DNA from: a bacterium
GTDB lineage: Bacteria; Bacillota_I; Bacilli_A; RF39; UBA660
Length of the DNA stretch: 7,349 nucleotides
Direction of reading: 5' to 3'
NCBI GenBank assembly: GCA_029012525.1
Contig: JAQXMG010000042.1
Span: 1-7,349 of the forward strand
Positions 5,104 through 7,349 of this stretch are shown here, piece by piece. How positions within the stretch are numbered: the first letter of the stretch is position 1; each line of letters opens with the position of its first letter. The translations under genes were made by a program, and so were the position numbers. The notes beneath the pieces are model-generated. The model worked only from the letters and a program-made list of their open reading frames with translations. It searched no databases and had not been told where the DNA came from.

Positions 5104-6852
5104 ATGCAAAATGAAAGTAAAATTATTTCTATTGATAATGGTTATATAACTTTTAAAATGGATTTAAATATTTATAGCGTTGATAATTTGATTAATAAAT
5201 ACGTAATTTTTAATGATGATAAAAAATTTATTGGAGAAATTTATTCAATAAAAGATAATATTATATACTCATATCTTTTAGGATATATTGACGATAATAA
5301 ATTTACTTTTGGTGATTTATTAAAGCCATCTTTTAAATCAACTATTAGTTTAGCAACTGAACAAGAACTTGATATTATTTATAGTGAAGATTCATCTAAT
5401 ATAAGTTTAGGATGTAGTTCTATTTATCAAAAATATAGGATAGGAATTGATATTAATAAGTTTTTCAGTAATCATTTTGCAGTACTTGGTAATACTGGTA
5501 GCGGAAAATCATATGCAGTATCAAGTTTAATTCAAAAAATATTTTATGAATCTAATAGTTCACCATTTAAAAGTAATATTTTTATCTTTGATGCTTATGG
5601 AGAATATCGAAATTGTTTTACTAATATAAGTAGAAAATTTGGTGATTTAAATTACAGATTAATAACAACGGATCTTTCTAGTAATGATAATCATTTGGCA
5701 CTTCCTTTTTATCTTTTAAGTACTGATGATATTGCTCTTTTACTTCAAGCTGAAGAAAAAAAACAAATTTCAATTATTGATAAAGCACTTAGTTTAGTAT
5801 CTATTTTTGCAGAAGAACCAGATAGAGTATTAGAGTATAAAAATGATATAATTGCAAGATGTTTACTTGACATTATTTATAATAATAGTAATTTACAAAT
5901 TAGAACTCAGATAGTATCAGTATTATCAAAGTTTAATACTAAAGATATCTATTTAGATAAACAATTAAAAAGAGGAGGATGGACTCTTACTTTAAAACAA
6001 TGTTTGTATATAAATGAAACTGGTAAAATTCAGGACATTGAACTTGTATGTGATTATTTAGAAAGTTTTGTTAGGATGTCTTTGGATTATAAAAAAGCAT
6101 CTATAAAAAAATATTACACTATAGAAGACTTTTATAATGCATTAGAATTTGCTCTTATTTCAGAAGGAATATTAAGTAGTGATAAAGTGTTTGACTATGC
6201 AAATGTTTTAAAAGTAAGACTTGATGCTTTAATAAAAAGTCCTTCTAAAGAGTATTTTGTATATAAAGATATAATTGATAGGAATGAATATGTTTGTAGA
6301 TTATTAATGAGTAGTGATAACAAAAAATATCAAGTTATTAATTTTAATATTAATTCTCTTGATGATAGATTTGCTAAAGTAATAGTTAAAATTCTTTCAA
6401 AATGGTTGTTTGATTTTGCAACTGAACTTAATCCTAGAGCTAAATTTCCAATTCATATTATTTTAGAAGAAGCTCATAGATATGTTCAAAACGATATAGA
6501 TACTAAACTTTTAGGATATAATATTTTTGATAGAATTGCTAAAGAAGGAAGAAAGTATGGAGTAATTTTAGGTCTTATTTCTCAAAGACCATCAGAACTT
6601 AGTGAAGTAACAATTTCGCAAGCAAGTAACTTTTTAATTTTTAAAATGTTTCACAAGGATGATTTAAATTTTGTTTCATCAATTTTACCTAATGTTGCAG
6701 GTTATAATGTAGATAGATTAAAAATGCTTTATCCTGGAACTTGTCTTGCTACTGGTGTTTCATTTAAAATGCCTACGATTATAAATGTTGATCTTCCTAA
6801 TCCAGAACCAAATAGTAGTAATGTTAATATTAAAAACACATGGTATAACTAA
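5104..6852 (+). CDS. HerA-like ATPase (DUF87 / FtsK-HerA superfamily)
   Basis: This 582-residue protein has the layout of HerA-type hexameric DNA translocases. An N-terminal beta-rich region (about 5-100) resembles the HAS-barrel. The ATPase core follows: Walker A GNTGSGKS (129-136), the family motif IFDAYGEY (161-168), a helical insertion (about 205-400), Walker B HIILEEAHRYV with E455-E456 (451-461), and the downstream block RIAKEGRKYGVILGLISQRPSEL (477-499) holding the Q494-R495 motif. HerA enzymes move along DNA using ATP and usually act with a nuclease (NurA) or, in bacterial defence systems, with Sir2, DUF4297 or other effectors. No such partner is encoded in this window; the next gene encodes a Fic protein. 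The gene has its own promoter and terminator. Family assignment is firm; the biological role is unknown. Confidence 0.88.
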   Translation: MQNESKIISIDNGYITFKMDLNIYSVDNLINKYVIFNDDKKFIGEIYSIKDNIIYSYLLGYIDDNKFTFGDLLKPSFKSTISLATEQELDIIYSEDSSNISLGCSSIYQKYRIGIDINKFFSNHFAVLGNTGSGKSYAVSSLIQKIFYESNSSPFKSNIFIFDAYGEYRNCFTNISRKFGDLNYRLITTDLSSNDNHLALPFYLLSTDDIALLLQAEEKKQISIIDKALSLVSIFAEEPDRVLEYKNDIIARCLLDIIYNNSNLQIRTQIVSVLSKFNTKDIYLDKQLKRGGWTLTLKQCLYINETGKIQDIELVCDYLESFVRMSLDYKKASIKKYYTIEDFYNALEFALISEGILSSDKVFDYANVLKVRLDALIKSPSKEYFVYKDIIDRNEYVCRLLMSSDNKKYQVINFNINSLDDRFAKVIVKILSKWLFDFATELNPRAKFPIHIILEEAHRYVQNDIDTKLLGYNIFDRIAKEGRKYGVILGLISQRPSELSEVTISQASNFLIFKMFHKDDLNFVSSILPNVAGYNVDRLKMLYPGTCLATGVSFKMPTIINVDLPNPEPNSSNVNIKNTWYN

Positions 6853-6872
6853 GACACAATTCGTGTCTTTTT
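6851..6872 (+). terminator. Terminator of the HerA-like gene, overlapping its stop codon
   Basis: AAGACAC (6851-6857) pairs perfectly with GTGTCTT (6863-6869) around the loop AATTC, followed by TTTTTATTTT (from 6868). The stem starts inside the TAA stop (6850-6852). Confidence 0.82.
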
Positions 6873-6876
6873 ATTT

Positions 6877-6896
6877 TATAATTTTTATAGTATAAT
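6877..6896 (+). promoter_or_regulatory. Tandem -10 elements upstream of the Fic gene
   Basis: Two perfect TATAAT hexamers lie 14 bp apart (6877-6882 and 6891-6896). Neither has a recognisable -35: the position 17 bp before the second is TTTTTA, inside the preceding terminator's T-run. The second would start transcription near 6903, just before the 22-bp palindrome. A perfect -10 without a -35 may mean activator dependence, or may reflect chance in AT-rich DNA. Confidence 0.4.
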
Positions 6897-6911
6897 TTAA
6901 TAATATAAATG

Positions 6912-6933
6912 TTTTGTTATTTAAATAACAAAA
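6912..6933 (+). repeat. Perfect 22-bp palindrome in the fic leader
   Basis: The arm TTTTGTTATTT (6912-6922) is followed without interruption by its exact reverse complement AAATAACAAAA (6923-6933). It starts about 9 nt after the likely transcription start and ends 22 nt before the fic ATG. It is not a terminator, since no T-run follows on either strand. A binding site for a dimeric repressor is the simplest reading; an RNA hairpin in the leader is the alternative. Confidence 0.7.
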
Positions 6934-6955
6934 GAAAGTAGATGATAATTAAATC

Positions 6956-7349
6956 ATGGATGTAAATAAAATTAAAAATGAATTAATTAAACAAAAAGAA
7001 TCTAAATTTAAGGGTAATATATATCATTATTCACAAGTTAATTTTTCTTATAATTCAAATAAAATTGAAGGTAGTAGATTAACTAGTGATCAAACTGAAG
7101 CAATATTTGATACCTCATCTTTTATCCCTAAAAGTGATGATTTAATTAAGTTAGATGATTTAATAGAATCGAAAAATCATTTTAAATTATTTAATTATAT
7201 GTTAGATAATATAGATGAAACTCTATCAAAACCAATGATTATAGAAATGAATAAAATATTAAAAAGAAATACTAGTGATGAAGAAAATCCTAGATATAAT
7301 GTTGGTGGTTTTAAAATTGTACCAAATATAATCGGTTTAATTAATGTAA
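6956..7349 (+). CDS. Fic-family protein, N-terminal part (3' end outside window)
   Basis: The first 131 codons are present and the frame is open at the window edge. The N-terminus contains SYNSNKIEGSRLT (31-43), typical of Fic/DOC-family proteins. It carries the inhibitory-helix motif (S/T)xxxE(G/N), here S34-N-K-I-E38-G39, whose Glu blocks ATP binding in auto-inhibited class II Fic enzymes. Helical segments follow (ESKNHFKLFNYMLDNI; SKPMIIEMNKIL), then a GGFKIVPN region where the target-binding flap is expected. The catalytic HPFx(D/E)GNGR loop would come later and is outside the window, so AMP-transferase activity cannot be confirmed. ATG 6956 is the first in-frame start after a TAA at 6950-6952. 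Its Shine-Dalgarno is poor (GAAAG at 6934-6938, 17 nt away), suggesting weak translation or an unseen start arrangement. Confidence 0.8.
   Translation, partial: MDVNKIKNELIKQKESKFKGNIYHYSQVNFSYNSNKIEGSRLTSDQTEAIFDTSSFIPKSDDLIKLDDLIESKNHFKLFNYMLDNIDETLSKPMIIEMNKILKRNTSDEENPRYNVGGFKIVPNIIGLINV

Overview
The window looks like chromosomal DNA of a very A+T-rich Firmicute, most likely from the Bacilli or a Mollicutes-related lineage. Four things point there: a Bacillus-type (type B) RNase P RNA, GpsB, RNase Y, and the gene order rodZ-pgsA-recA-rny, which matches the Bacillus subtilis chromosome. The long reading frames use TGG for Trp and contain no in-frame TGA, so the standard bacterial code is in use and not the Mycoplasma code. 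I cannot name the species from the sequence.

Layout, all on the plus strand: (1) 1-186, the last 61 codons of an unidentified gene; (2) 187-366, AT-rich spacer; (3) 367-429, a weak terminator with the gpsB promoter nested in it; (4) 429-770, gpsB; (5) about 776-1130, rnpB, starting 5 nt after gpsB; (6) 1152-1598, a short RodZ-like membrane protein whose ribosome-binding site starts about 10 nt after rnpB; (7) 1608-2210, pgsA, coupled to rodZ; (8) 2226-2286, a terminator, a LexA-box-like palindrome and the recA promoter packed into about 60 bp; (9) 2311-3354, recA; (10) terminator, promoter and a 5'-leader hairpin, then rny (3479-5032); (11) terminator and promoter, then a HerA/DUF87-type ATPase (5104-6852); (12) terminator, weak promoter and a perfect 22-bp palindrome, then the first 131 codons of a Fic-family protein (6956 to the window edge).

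The first two-thirds is housekeeping: division and wall synthesis (GpsB, RodZ), tRNA maturation (RNase P), phosphatidylglycerol synthesis (PgsA), recombination and SOS response (RecA), and mRNA decay (RNase Y). gpsB, rnpB, rodZ and pgsA may form one transcription unit, because I find no terminator between 429 and 2210. recA, rny, the ATPase gene and the fic gene each appear to have their own promoter and terminator.

The last third (HerA-like ATPase and Fic protein) is the accessory-looking part. HerA-type ATPases in bacteria often work with a nuclease or other effector in anti-phage systems, and Fic proteins modify targets by AMPylation. No nuclease partner lies inside the window, so a defence role is only an inference. 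The most notable regulatory features are the repeated fusion of terminators with promoters, the candidate SOS operator of recA, the hairpin at the predicted 5' end of rny mRNA, and the palindrome in front of fic.
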